A stretch of 64,000 bases of DNA. It comes from G963663315 sp965204925. GTDB taxonomy: Bacteria; Pseudomonadota; Gammaproteobacteria; Arenicellales; Poriferihabitantaceae. A model generated the notes under the pieces. It worked only from the letters and a program-made list of their open reading frames with translations. It searched no databases and was not told the DNA's origin. The DNA lies in the NCBI GenBank assembly GCA_965204925.1, contig OZ242021.1, positions 1,674,001 to 1,738,000 on the forward strand, in the 5' to 3' direction. Made by a program: the position numbers and the translations under genes. Of this stretch, positions 53,453 to 62,195 are shown piece by piece; position 1 is the stretch's first letter; each line of letters opens with the position of its first letter.

Positions 53453-54994
53453 CTACCTGCCCGGTGAGGGCGCCTGTACATTCAGTTTTCGTTTCCAGAT
53501 TTCGGGGGCGGTATGATGAACCGATTGTCCGTTGCTGTCGACGGCGACGGTGACCGGCATCTCCTCTACTTCGAATTCATGGATTGCTTCCATACCCAGA
53601 TCCTCGAACGCCACTACGCGGGCCGACTTGATCGCTTTGGAAACCAGATAGGCGGCGCCACCGACCGCGATCAGGTAGACCGAGCGATGTTCCCTGATTT
53701 TGCGCACCGTCTCCAGCCCTCTTTCCGCTTTGCCGATCATTCCCAGTATGCCCATCTTGTCAAGCATCAGATCGGAAAACTTGTCCATCCTGGTTGCGGT
53801 GGTGGGGCCGGCCGGGCCAACCACCTCATCGCCTGTAGCGTCGACCGGGCCGACGTAGTAGATGAATTTGCCGGCAAAATCGACATTATTCGGCAGGGGC
53901 TTGCCCTGCTCATGGTATTCGGCAATTCTTTTGTGAGCCGCATCCCTGCCGGTCAGGATTTTACCCGACAACAGCAGGGTCTGCCCCGGCTGCCATTTCC
54001 TGATGTCTTCCCGAGTGACCCGGTCGAGATTGACTGAAATAGTATCGTCATTTTTTTCTATGGCGATGTCCGGCCAGTCGGACAGCGCCGGCGGCTCCAG
54101 CCTGGCCGGGCCGGAACCATCCAGTACGAAACGGGCATGGCGGGTAGCGGCACAATTCGGAATCATCGCTACCGGCAGTGAAGCGGCATGGGTCGGGTAT
54201 TCTTTCACCTTCACATCAAGTACCGTAGTTACCCCGCCGAGACCCTGGGCGCCGATTCCGAGGCGGTTTATCTTGTCGAACAACTCCAGTCGCAGTTCCT
54301 CGGTGCGGTTCGACGGCCCCCTGTCAATCAGATGCTGGATGTCAATGTGCTCCATCAGTGATTCCTTCGCCATCACCATGGCTTTCTCGGCGCTGCCGCC
54401 GAGTCCGATGCCGAGAATCCCCGGCGGGCACCATCCCGCCCCGATTTTCGGAACCGTTTCCAATGCCCAGTCGACGATACTGTCACTCGGGTTCAGGATG
54501 GTGAATCTGGATTTGTTTTCAGAGCCGCCGCCCTTGGCGGAAACGGCCACCTCAAGGGTATTACCCGGAACTATTTCAGTATGAATCACGGCCGGAGTAT
54601 TATCCCGTGTGTTTTTGCGGGCGCCGAACGGGGGCGAGACGATGGACGCGCGCAAGGGGTTGTCGGCATGCAGCCAGGCTTGGCGTACGCCCTCGTTGAT
54701 CATGTCATGCAGCGATAATTGCGTGTCCCAGCGAATATCCATACCGACCTTCAGGAATATCACGACAATCCCGGTATCCTGGCAAATCGGTCGTCTGCCC
54801 TGGGCGCACAGTCTGGAGTTGACCAGTATCTGGGAGATCGCGTTTTTGGCCGCTTGCGATTGTTCGCGCAGCCAGGCCTTGTACATCGCTTTCACGAAAT
54901 CCGGGGAGTGGTAAAAGGAAATATACTGAAGCGCGTCCGCTACACTGCGGATGAGGTCGTCTTGTCTGATTACGGTCATCGGGTTTTTGGGCAA
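53453..54994 (-). CDS. fumarate hydratase, class I (iron-sulfur)
   Basis: A 513-residue cytoplasmic enzyme interconverting fumarate and malate in the TCA cycle. The cluster-binding cysteines sit in RRPICQDTGIVVIF near residue 60, KIGAGWCPPGILGIGLGGSA near 185 and IPNCAATRHARF near 280. The C-terminal FumA-type domain (YYVGPVDATGDEVVGPAGPT, TTATRMDKFSDLMLDKMGIL) is complete, so both halves are on one chain. The ATG five codons in (54979) is an alternative start. It is followed on the same strand orientation by the RnfB/ArsS chimera upstream, only 9 bp away. Confidence 0.95.
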   Translation of the reverse strand: MPKNPMTVIRQDDLIRSVADALQYISFYHSPDFVKAMYKAWLREQSQAAKNAISQILVNSRLCAQGRRPICQDTGIVVIFLKVGMDIRWDTQLSLHDMINEGVRQAWLHADNPLRASIVSPPFGARKNTRDNTPAVIHTEIVPGNTLEVAVSAKGGGSENKSRFTILNPSDSIVDWALETVPKIGAGWCPPGILGIGLGGSAEKAMVMAKESLMEHIDIQHLIDRGPSNRTEELRLELFDKINRLGIGAQGLGGVTTVLDVKVKEYPTHAASLPVAMIPNCAATRHARFVLDGSGPARLEPPALSDWPDIAIEKNDDTISVNLDRVTREDIRKWQPGQTLLLSGKILTGRDAAHKRIAEYHEQGKPLPNNVDFAGKFIYYVGPVDATGDEVVGPAGPTTATRMDKFSDLMLDKMGILGMIGKAERGLETVRKIREHRSVYLIAVGGAAYLVSKAIKSARVVAFEDLGMEAIHEFEVEEMPVTVAVDSNGQSVHHTAPEIWKRKLNVQAPSPGR

Positions 54995-55003
54995 GCTGGC
55001 TCG

Positions 55004-55720
55004 TTATGCGCCGCCGCTCGGGGAATTTTCACAATCCTGATGACGCCGGGGTTGGGGTTGTACGGGTCCACCACAACTGCTTCCGGCTCCGGCGGTACAG
55101 CCATAGCAATGGCTGCCAACGGCGATCAATTGATTCTGCAATTGCCGCATATCGATATCCCACAGAAGCTTTTTGCCCGTTGCCAACAGCGCCAACCCGA
55201 GCATCTGGTTGAAATCGCAGTCATACACATAGCCCTGCCAGTCGACGCTGATCAGATTGCGGCACATCAGCGCTGGTATTGTGGCAGGGTTGAAATTGTC
55301 TGCCAAGAGCCGCTCGTAGCTTTCAAGCTGCCCGGTTCTTCGCAAAAAATGCCTGAACCGGTTGATCGTCAGCAGATTATTGAATTCAATGCCGAAATCC
55401 TGTTGCAGCCGGGTTTTATAATCCAGTTGCAAGCCGGCCTGGTCCGGGGGCAACTGCGGCCCGACCGGATTATAGACCAGTACCTTCGGTTCGTGTTTCC
55501 CATGCTCGGGATTCAACTCGACAACCGGTTTGTCGAGCAGTTTTGCAAGAGCGCCGATCGTGATTTCTCCTCCGGGCGGGCATTGGTTGATTTCCGCTTT
55601 GTTGCGCTCTATGGCTTCGGCATACTCCCTGCAGCGGGGATAGCCGCACAATGTACATTGTGTTTGCGGAAGGCGCTGGTCGGTGTGGTCGACCAGCGCC
55701 TGGTTCGATGTGGCAGTCAT
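55004..55720 (-). CDS. chimera: RnfB-like N-terminus joined to ArsS C-terminal domain
   Basis: An uninterrupted 238-residue frame built of two unrelated parts. Residues 1-79 match the iron-sulfur N-terminal domain of RnfB (ALVDHTDQRLPQTQCTLCGY, CREYAEAIERNKAEINQCPP, GGEITIGALAKLLDKP). From residue 80 the protein is the C-terminal domain of ArsS-type arsenosugar radical SAM proteins: LVYNPVGPQLPPDQAGLQLD, RFRHFLRRTGQLESY, MCRNLISVDWQGYVYDCDFN and HCYGCTAGAGSSCGG. The RnfB ferredoxin half and the ArsS radical SAM half are both missing. It is probably a deletion-fusion product; whether it makes a working protein is unknown. Confidence 0.75.
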   Translation of the reverse strand: MTATSNQALVDHTDQRLPQTQCTLCGYPRCREYAEAIERNKAEINQCPPGGEITIGALAKLLDKPVVELNPEHGKHEPKVLVYNPVGPQLPPDQAGLQLDYKTRLQQDFGIEFNNLLTINRFRHFLRRTGQLESYERLLADNFNPATIPALMCRNLISVDWQGYVYDCDFNQMLGLALLATGKKLLWDIDMRQLQNQLIAVGSHCYGCTAGAGSSCGGPVQPQPRRHQDCENSPSGGA

Positions 55721-55855
55721 TACAGGCTGTGGCGGGTTCCCGCTGGCATCCGGTATGTCGCAGCTATATTTAGTGTATTGTATGATTATATTTACTGAAG
55801 TAAATGCGGGCAGTCAATATAATGCCCCGGTACGTCATTATTCATGAAGGGTGCG

Positions 55856-56119
55856 ATGAAAGAGCGCTTTATTGTCTTCCTGATGCAGGGTACGCGGCCT
55901 CTGCGAATTCTGATTTTCGGGGGTATTTTTCTGGCTTGGCTGGTAATGATTTTGCTCGCCTGGCTGTTCAACATCAAGACCGATATCGGCGGCGATGTCG
56001 TGGCCGCGAATATTGTGTTGATCGTTATATCGCTGTTAATCGGTTTCGGGGCCGCTTTTTGGATTTTCCGGTTACTCGAAAACGCCAAATATGAGCGTGG
56101 TCCCGCAAACAGGCCTTGA
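55856..56119 (+). CDS. small two-helix membrane protein
   Basis: An 87-residue protein with two hydrophobic helices, ILIFGGIFLAWLVMILLAWL and AANIVLIVISLLIGFGAAFW, and a charged tail ending PANRP. ATG 55856 has an AAGGG site 5 bp upstream; ATG 55844 is the alternative. No family is recognised. It lies between the chimera and the LysR remnant, in a region with rearrangements. Confidence 0.55.
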   Translation: MKERFIVFLMQGTRPLRILIFGGIFLAWLVMILLAWLFNIKTDIGGDVVAANIVLIVISLLIGFGAAFWIFRLLENAKYERGPANRP

Positions 56120-56224
56120 CCGGGGGCAGGTGGGCGCGGCGTTGCGGCCAGGGCCGGCAACCCTTGTTTCCGTGCGCAGGCCCCCGGTATTGCGAGCTTT
56201 TCCGGTGAATCTGCCAGTTCCTTG

Positions 56225-56932
56225 TCAGGAAATCCAGGGTACTGTGGTGAGAGCCGGGAGTGTCGCCGCCCGGGACCACTGTAGAAAAGAGGCGGGGAGT
56301 ACGGGAATTTTGCTGTCGGCAGATTTGCGGGGCGGCGCTGTATCGCTTTTTCGCGTTTGCGAGCGCCAATTCGTAGCCAATTCTATAAATGCCGCACAAG
56401 CCGGGTTGGTATAGCCGTAGCGGTGCCAGACCAGGCTGACGGCGTGTTGCGGCAGCTCGATCTCCAGTTTTATCGGGTGCAGATTATTCCGGTTATCAAT
56501 AATGCTCTTTGGCAGGATGGTCGCAAGCCTGCCGGATTCTACAAGCTCAAAAATGACACTGACCGAGTTGGTTTCGATTGCAATCTGTGGACTGATCGAA
56601 TGCTTTTTGCAGTATCCATCAATGTGCTGGCGCAGGGCGAAGTTCTGGTTGAGCAACACCATTGGAAGGGGTGAGTCGGTTTGCGGCGCCTCGCCCCGGG
56701 CAAACTTTGCAAGCGGGTGCTTGTCGCCCACGGCCAGGAACAGCGATTCGTTGAACATGATGCGGGTCTCGAATTCCTGGACGGGCATATTCTTCGCATC
56801 GGGTTTGGTGAACGCGATGCCGATGTCGACCGTGTTTTCGGTAACGGACTGTTCGAGGTATTCCTGGGACATCTCGAAGGTCGACAGGATAATTCCGGGA
56901 TGCTGATGGTGGAAGTTGTCGATCAGTCCGTA
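56225..56932 (-). pseudogene. LysR-type regulator, C-terminal remnant
   Basis: About 235 codons of a LysR substrate-binding domain (GLIDNFHHQHPGIILSTFEM, VDIGIAFTKPDAKNMPVQEF, MFNESLFLAVGDKHPLAKFA, VFELVESGRLATILPKS). The DNA-binding N-terminus is missing: the gene is cut at the left end of the IS element at 56932. The style is that of CynR/CbbR-like regulators. It cannot bind DNA and is inactive. Confidence 0.82.
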
Positions 56933-57776
56933 GATACTGTCGTCACAAGATGGCAGTCCACAGGGCGAGGCATCGGATATGAATCGCGGCGAGGAAGGAG
57001 TTGGCATTCCTGGTATAACGGGTGGCGATGCCCCGCCAGCGCTTGAGATGCAGAAAAGCATTCTCCACCAGATGCCGCAGACGGTAGAGATACCGGTCAT
57101 GCTGCCGCAGCTCCCGACGATTGCGCTTCGACGGAATCACCGGCTCCATCCCCCGCTCGGCGCAGTACGCCACAATGGCATCGGTGTCATAAGCCCGATC
57201 CGCCAACAGGACGCCCGCATCAATCCCCTTGATCAAGAGGTCAGCCTGGCGACAATCAGCGGCGGTACCTTCCGTAACAACGGCTCGGACCGGCATACCA
57301 TGCGCATCCACGACCAGATGCAGTTTCGTGTTAAGCCCCCTTTTGTGCGATCCATCGCCTGATTTCCGCCCCGCGCTCCAGTCCCATGAGGAGGCGCCTT
57401 GACATAACTCGCATCTATCATCAGCCATTCGTAATCCGGTTCTTCCATGACCCGTTCCAACAACCCCTCCCAAATCCCCTTGTCCCGCCAACGGCAGAAG
57501 CGCCGATGGGTGTTCTTCCAGTCGCCGTAATCCGGTGGCAGGTCCCGCCACGGCGCCCCGGTACGAAGAATCCGGAACACTGCATTGAGAAAACGCCGAT
57601 TGTCCTCGGCGACCCCTCCCCACTGGCCTCTTCGACCGGGCAGATGAGGCTCCAGCAAGGACCATACGCGGTCCGAAATATCATGTCTACGATGGGAATC
57701 AGTCATCTCAATCAACCAAAAGATTTGCTTCCCTCAATTATACCATATACTATACCTTTCTTGTGACGACAGTATC
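56933..57776 (-). mobile_element. IS5-family insertion sequence
   Basis: An 844-bp element. The 18-bp ends are perfect inverted repeats: GATACTGTCGTCACAAGA at 56933-56950 and its reverse complement at 57759-57776. The dinucleotide TA flanks both sides (56931-56932 and 57777-57778), a likely 2-bp target duplication as in the IS427 group of IS5. It carries one transposase in two overlapping frames. Because left and right flanks come from different genes, an adjacent deletion or recombination between two copies probably followed insertion. Confidence 0.9.
56943..57715 (-). CDS. IS5-family transposase, two frames
   Basis: The first frame (57715 down to about 57340) has the N-terminal domain and the first catalytic Asp in EWLMIDASYVKAPPHG. 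The second frame continues from RGLNTKLHLVVDAHGMPV with the second Asp (VLLADRAYDTDAI) and Glu (LVENAFLHLKRWRG), ending at 56943. They join at A-AAA-GGG in a run AAAAGGGGG (57336-57344 on the complement), where a -1 slip gives one DDE transposase of about 255 residues. This fits the programmed frameshift of this IS group. ATG 57715 or 57706 can start it. Confidence 0.88.
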
Positions 57777-57779
57777 TAA

Positions 57780-58142
57780 TGCGGCCTCGGGCAGGACGGC
57801 TGGATACCGACCGATCGGTACAAGTTGACTATGGCGGGCCATGACAATGTCTACGTCGCAGGTGATACCACAGATCTTCCGGTCAGCAAGACGGGGTCGG
57901 CAGCCCACTTTCAGGCCGAGGTCATTGCAGAGAATATCGCCTCCATGATCAAGATAGGCGCGCCGGTTACAGAATACGATGGCAAGGTGTACTGCTTTAT
58001 CGAGGCCGGTTACGATAAGGCAACCTATGCAATGTTCAACTATGACTTCCCGCCCGACCTGAAAGAACCGAACAAGTCCATGCACTGGTTCAAGGTCAGT
58101 TATAACAAGATGTACTGGACCAGTGTTCGCGGGCTATTGTAA
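57780..58142 (+). pseudogene. sulfide:quinone oxidoreductase, C-terminal remnant
   Basis: In frame from the right end of the IS, the sequence reads GLGQDGWIPTDRYKLTMAGH, then NVYVAGDTTDLPVSKTGSAA, the FAD-contacting C-terminal motif of pyridine-nucleotide-disulfide oxidoreductases. MFNYDFPPDLKEPNKSMHWF follows. SQR oxidises sulfide and passes electrons to quinone at the membrane. The N-terminal FAD domain and active-site cysteines are gone, removed on the other side of the IS element. A DUF1641 gene follows, as is common beside SQR. Confidence 0.82.
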
Positions 58143-58153
58143 GGCAGGCATTG

Positions 58154-58559
58154 ATGACTTCCACATCAGAAAACGAAAGTGATAACAGCCTGGAAAAGAG
58201 TCTTGAGGGATTGGCCGAGATCGGCACCGTCATCGCTGCAGCCAAGGATGCGCTTGACGATGACATGGTTGCCAGAATGGCTTCCGTTTTCCGAGGGGGT
58301 CATGTTGCTGGACCGCCTGACGCGCAATCAGGCCCTTGTCAGGTTGTTGCAGAATCTCGACCGACCGGAGAATCAGGCGTTGTTGAAAAGCCTTTCGGAT
58401 GCGCTCGGCAAGACCAGTATCGAGATATCTTCTTCGGCGCCGGCGAAGGGAGGCCTCGGCAGCCTGATCAGGCAATTGAGCGATCCGGGTACGCAGGAGG
58501 GTCTGCGTATACTTGCCATGCTGGGCAGAGACACCTGGGGGGCAGGTATGCGTAAATAA
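58154..58559 (+). pseudogene. DUF1641 family protein, frameshifted
   Basis: The first frame reads from ATG 58154 (TSTSENESDNSLEKSLEGLA and ALDDDMVARMASVF). The continuation SEGVMLLDRLTRNQALVRLL, NLDRPENQALLKSLSDALGK and LSDPGTQEGLRILAMLGRDT lies in another frame, the change falling in the TTTT run near 58288. DUF1641 proteins often accompany SQR or formate-dehydrogenase-like enzymes. With SQR truncated too, loss of function is plausible, but a miscalled base cannot be excluded. Confidence 0.75.
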
Positions 58560-58609
58560 CGGACTAGTAGTGATGGAAGCGGGCGGCCGTATGGCAGTTG
58601 CGGAAGTTT

Positions 58610-59107
58610 ATGATTCACGTATACGAATTTTTTGGTGACAATCCAATTATTGACTCCCTGATGCTGGATACGGAGCGCCGCTCTGCACTGCGTTCGATAC
58701 GTGTCAGCAGGCCGTTGTTCCGCGCTCCTTTTATTGAGGCGGAACATATCGGCGGCACGCTTGAAGTCCATCAGTTTGCAAAGGATGACTTTTCCAGCCA
58801 CTGGGCAGAGGCGAAGCTGCTGTTTACCCTGTTGGCCGGTATGGAAATCAAAATGGATTTCAATCCGGGGGTCCTTGACCGGGGGGCGCAACGGCGGGCG
58901 GAAATTCTGCAGATTCGCGACCAGGGTATCGAGTCCTCGAAGCATCTGTTCGAACAGGGTCTGTACGAGGAGTTTATCGGATGCTATGGTCCGGACTGCG
59001 CGCATATTCCAGAGGAGGCGGCGCAAATGCTGGACGAGGCGCGACGCCGGCTTGTGGACAGCCAGCCGCGGGGTTTCCGGGACACCGGTTCCGCGGCCGG
59101 CCGATAA
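58610..59107 (+). CDS. protein of unknown function near SQR remnant
   Basis: A 165-residue soluble protein starting at ATG 58610, preceded by GGAAG. It begins MIHVYEFFGDNPIIDSLMLD and has a helical C-terminal half (EILQIRDQGIESSKHLFEQG, EEAAQMLDEARRRLVDSQPR). No catalytic motif or membrane segment is recognised. It may once have belonged to the sulfide-oxidation operon, or be independent. Confidence 0.55.
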   Translation: MIHVYEFFGDNPIIDSLMLDTERRSALRSIRVSRPLFRAPFIEAEHIGGTLEVHQFAKDDFSSHWAEAKLLFTLLAGMEIKMDFNPGVLDRGAQRRAEILQIRDQGIESSKHLFEQGLYEEFIGCYGPDCAHIPEEAAQMLDEARRRLVDSQPRGFRDTGSAAGR

Positions 59108-59209
59108 CTGCCCGGTTTTTCCTGTTCGGGAAATGCCGCAGGATCGGGGCGTCCGGGGAAATTGAAGCCTTGCCGGGTTGCCGGATTATGTAACGCCGCC
59201 GGACAAACC

Positions 59210-59476
59210 ATGATTAGTGAATCTGAAGCATTGGCCATTGCCACACAGTACCTGCACGGGGAGTACCGGGCGTCGGGGCTGTCCGTGACCGTCACAGGGC
59301 GCAGCGTTGAACTCAAGGACGCGGATGAGGGTCTCACGATGATGGGCCTCTTCGGAAAATTCTATTCCGTGACCTTTCATTGCGAGATTCAGCCCAATGC
59401 CTTCGACCCTGACTATATCATCCTTCTTGTTGACGCCGAAACGGGGGAGACGTTCTGGCACCCCGGTGAGCACTAG
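59210..59476 (+). CDS. small protein, possibly PepSY/cystatin-like
   Basis: An 88-residue soluble protein: MISESEALAIATQYLHGEYR, ELKDADEGLTMMGLFGKFYS, VTFHCEIQPNAFDPDY and IILLVDAETGETFWHPGEH. The helix plus curved beta-sheet pattern, ending in a VDAETGE turn, looks like a PepSY or cystatin-like fold. This is by pattern only. ATG 59210 is chosen over the longer frame. Function is unknown. Confidence 0.55.
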   Translation: MISESEALAIATQYLHGEYRASGLSVTVTGRSVELKDADEGLTMMGLFGKFYSVTFHCEIQPNAFDPDYIILLVDAETGETFWHPGEH

Positions 59477-59714
59477 CTGCCGGCGCGGCGCGCTGGATAG
59501 CCGGTTATACCGGACGGGTTGTCCCTGTGCGGCGGGCCGCAGGCGCAGGACCTGTTCCTGCGATGATTGACGACCGGTTGTGATAGAACGGGCTGCTCAA
59601 ACCGGAGGCTATTTTGGTGACCGTTGCAGATCCCCATTGTCGACGTCTCCGCAGAGGTGGCCCCCCGGCCCTGTCCGCTGACCGCACTCGGCAATCTTCT
59701 TTTGAATTATCGCG

Positions 59715-59720
59715 TATAAT
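59715..59720 (+). promoter_or_regulatory. -10 box TATAAT upstream of the lytic transglycosylase gene
   Basis: A consensus TATAAT at 59715-59720 lies 44 bp before the favoured GTG start at 59764. The -35 region 17 bp earlier (CAATCT) is poor. The position supports the shorter start. Confidence 0.45.
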
Positions 59721-59763
59721 ACGCCGCGTTAACATCCGAGTCACCGATTTTCCGGTATCCGTA

Positions 59764-62130
59764 GTGAAACCCTGTTCCGTCATCGCGGTCTTCCTGTCCT
59801 GTTGTGTGGTCAGTATATCCCTTTATCCGGACCGCGCTGTCGGGCATCATCTGGTTGAGCGTTACAATCTCGATTGCAGTGAGGATTTTCCCTGTCCCGA
59901 TTCATTGCGCCAGCGTATTGATTTCTGGATACAGGTGTTCAAGGATTGGGGCAAGGAGACCGCTATTTTTCATAACCCGGACCACCCTGAGCGGGTTTAT
60001 TCGGTCGTCCGCACGGGTCAAGGGTGCAGCAGGAGCGTCCGCGGAAAGGTGAACAGGGAGAAAAAACGCCTGAAAACGGCGCTCTACAACGTTGCGCGCA
60101 AAATCGAATCCGGCGCCAGACTGAACTCCGAAGAGAGCCATCTGGCCGCCTTGTTCCCGGACAGGAACCCCCGCAACCTGAGACGGGCAGGAGAGAACAT
60201 CCGCTGTCAAAGCGGGGTCAGGGACAGTTACATCGCGGGCCTCAAAAGATTCCAGGTATACCGTCCAATGGTGGATTCGGTTCTGGCGCAGTACAAACTG
60301 CCCTACGATATCCGTTATCTGCCTTTTGTCGAGTCCTCATATAACCCGGCCACCTATTCCCGGGCGGGCGCCGCGGGGATGTGGCAGATCATGCCGAAAA
60401 CGGCAAGAACTCTGGGGCTGGAACTCAATGCCACAATGGATGAACGCCTCGATCCCGAGGCATCGACCCATGCCGCTGCGCGCTATCTCGTGGATGCCCG
60501 CAAGACCCTGACCGGCGTAGCGCGCTCAATCGACCCGAAGATCGGGAGCCGGGACATCAATCCGTTCATTATCACTTCCTATAATTACGGCGTAAACGGA
60601 ATGCGCCGCGCGATCCGCCGGGTGAAGCCGGACTATATGAGGGTATTGAATGAATATAAATCGCCGGCTTTCCAGGTTGCGGTCAAAAACTTTTATTCGA
60701 GTTTCCTCGCGGCCCGATATGTCGAAAGAAATTCGGCCGCATGGTTTGGAGAGATCAGCCCCGACCGGGCCTTGCGCTATGAAACCCTGATCTTGAAGCG
60801 CGACACCTCTGCCGAGCGGATCAAGTCTGTCTTTAATGTGCGGGAGAGCAAACTGAAGCCATTGAACCCGGCATTGACGCGGTTTGTCTGGAATGGATGG
60901 CGCCTGATCCCGGCCGGCTATCGGCTCAAGCTGCCGTGGCGAGATCATGGCTACCGCTCCGCGATCGCCCTCCTCGAAACTTTGCCCGCGGAAGCGCTCG
61001 CTCCCGGAGCGGACAGTTATGTCGTGCGCAGGGGGGATACCGCATGCGGAGTGGCGCGAGCGTTGAAAGTCAATTGCCGGCAACTGATCGACATCAATCG
61101 CCTGGGGAAAAAAGCGCTGATTCGGGTCGGACAGAAACTGATCATTCCTCGCAAACTGGCAGTGCGCGACACAACCGGCGGCAAGAACCCGATTACCCGG
61201 GTTTCCGGCGCGGTCGCCCATGCCACTTATACAGTCAGGCGCGGCGACACTGCGTGCGAGATCGCCAGACGTTATGGCGTCAGGTGCCGGTCGCTGATCA
61301 GCGCCAACAATCTGGATAGAAGGGCGACTATCCGCACAGGTCAAAAGCTTACCATTCCCGGCGTTGCAAAAGACCCGAAGGTTGTGATGTTGACGGAAGA
61401 TAACCGCTTTGTCGTTCGCCGCGGCGATACCGCCTGTTCCATTGCCCGCATGCTTGCGGTCAACTGTCGGGAGCTGCAACAAATCAACAAACTGGACAGC
61501 AATGCCACCATTTATCCCGGACAGAAACTGAGAGTTCCGGGGCTCGTTGTTCCCGACACCACGGAAACGGCCACCCGGCTTGCGCGCGTGGATCAAGTCA
61601 TTACCGGGGCTAATCGCGCCGCGCCGGACAACGGCCGGGCGGAAAAGGTCTTCGCTAGTCCGTCCCTCGCCAACCTGCTCGACACATTGCCGGATTTGGG
61701 TGTATCGGTGAGCGAATCATCGGCAGGAGCGGTATACAGAATCCGCGTGGAGGCGGATGAAACGCTGGGACATTATGCCGACTGGCTGGGACTGGGTTCG
61801 ACCCGCACGCTGCGCAAACTGAACAATACGACTGCCGGACGGCTGCGCATCGGGCAGTCCCTGAAGTTGCCGATCCGCTCTGGCGCCGAGGTTCAGCTGT
61901 TCGAGCAAAAGCGGATTGAATATCATCAGGTGCTGAGCGAATCCCTGAAATCCCACTATACTCTGGTCGGAATCGGTGAGCGCCGCATCAAACCCGGTGA
62001 AACCCTGTGGTCTCTTTCCAATGAATACGGTTTCCCGGTATGGTTGTTCAACAGGCTGAACCCGGAGATCGAGATTCACCGCTTGCAGGCCAATCAGACC
62101 ATACTTCTGCCGAAATTGCAAAAAAAATGA
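59764..62130 (+). CDS. MltD-like lytic transglycosylase with LysM repeats
   Basis: About 788 residues, read from GTG 59764, which opens a signal-like segment (CSVIAVFLSCCVVSISLYP). The transglycosylase domain has the catalytic glutamate in LPFVESSYNPATYSRAGAAG then MWQIMPKTARTLGLEL near residue 200. Three LysM modules follow (YVVRRGDTACGVARALKVNC, YTVRRGDTACEIARRYGVRC, FVVRRGDTACSIARMLAVNC) and two more divergent ones complete the C-terminus. It cleaves peptidoglycan in the periplasm or outer membrane. Each of the first three LysM modules carries a pair of Cys in the same places, so disulfides are likely. Confidence 0.9.
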   Translation: MKPCSVIAVFLSCCVVSISLYPDRAVGHHLVERYNLDCSEDFPCPDSLRQRIDFWIQVFKDWGKETAIFHNPDHPERVYSVVRTGQGCSRSVRGKVNREKKRLKTALYNVARKIESGARLNSEESHLAALFPDRNPRNLRRAGENIRCQSGVRDSYIAGLKRFQVYRPMVDSVLAQYKLPYDIRYLPFVESSYNPATYSRAGAAGMWQIMPKTARTLGLELNATMDERLDPEASTHAAARYLVDARKTLTGVARSIDPKIGSRDINPFIITSYNYGVNGMRRAIRRVKPDYMRVLNEYKSPAFQVAVKNFYSSFLAARYVERNSAAWFGEISPDRALRYETLILKRDTSAERIKSVFNVRESKLKPLNPALTRFVWNGWRLIPAGYRLKLPWRDHGYRSAIALLETLPAEALAPGADSYVVRRGDTACGVARALKVNCRQLIDINRLGKKALIRVGQKLIIPRKLAVRDTTGGKNPITRVSGAVAHATYTVRRGDTACEIARRYGVRCRSLISANNLDRRATIRTGQKLTIPGVAKDPKVVMLTEDNRFVVRRGDTACSIARMLAVNCRELQQINKLDSNATIYPGQKLRVPGLVVPDTTETATRLARVDQVITGANRAAPDNGRAEKVFASPSLANLLDTLPDLGVSVSESSAGAVYRIRVEADETLGHYADWLGLGSTRTLRKLNNTTAGRLRIGQSLKLPIRSGAEVQLFEQKRIEYHQVLSESLKSHYTLVGIGERRIKPGETLWSLSNEYGFPVWLFNRLNPEIEIHRLQANQTILLPKLQKK

Positions 62131-62195
62131 CGAGCGCCCGCAACAATGCCTCGAGGTTTCTGTCAAAAACGATCCGATCGCGTGCAATCTGACTT

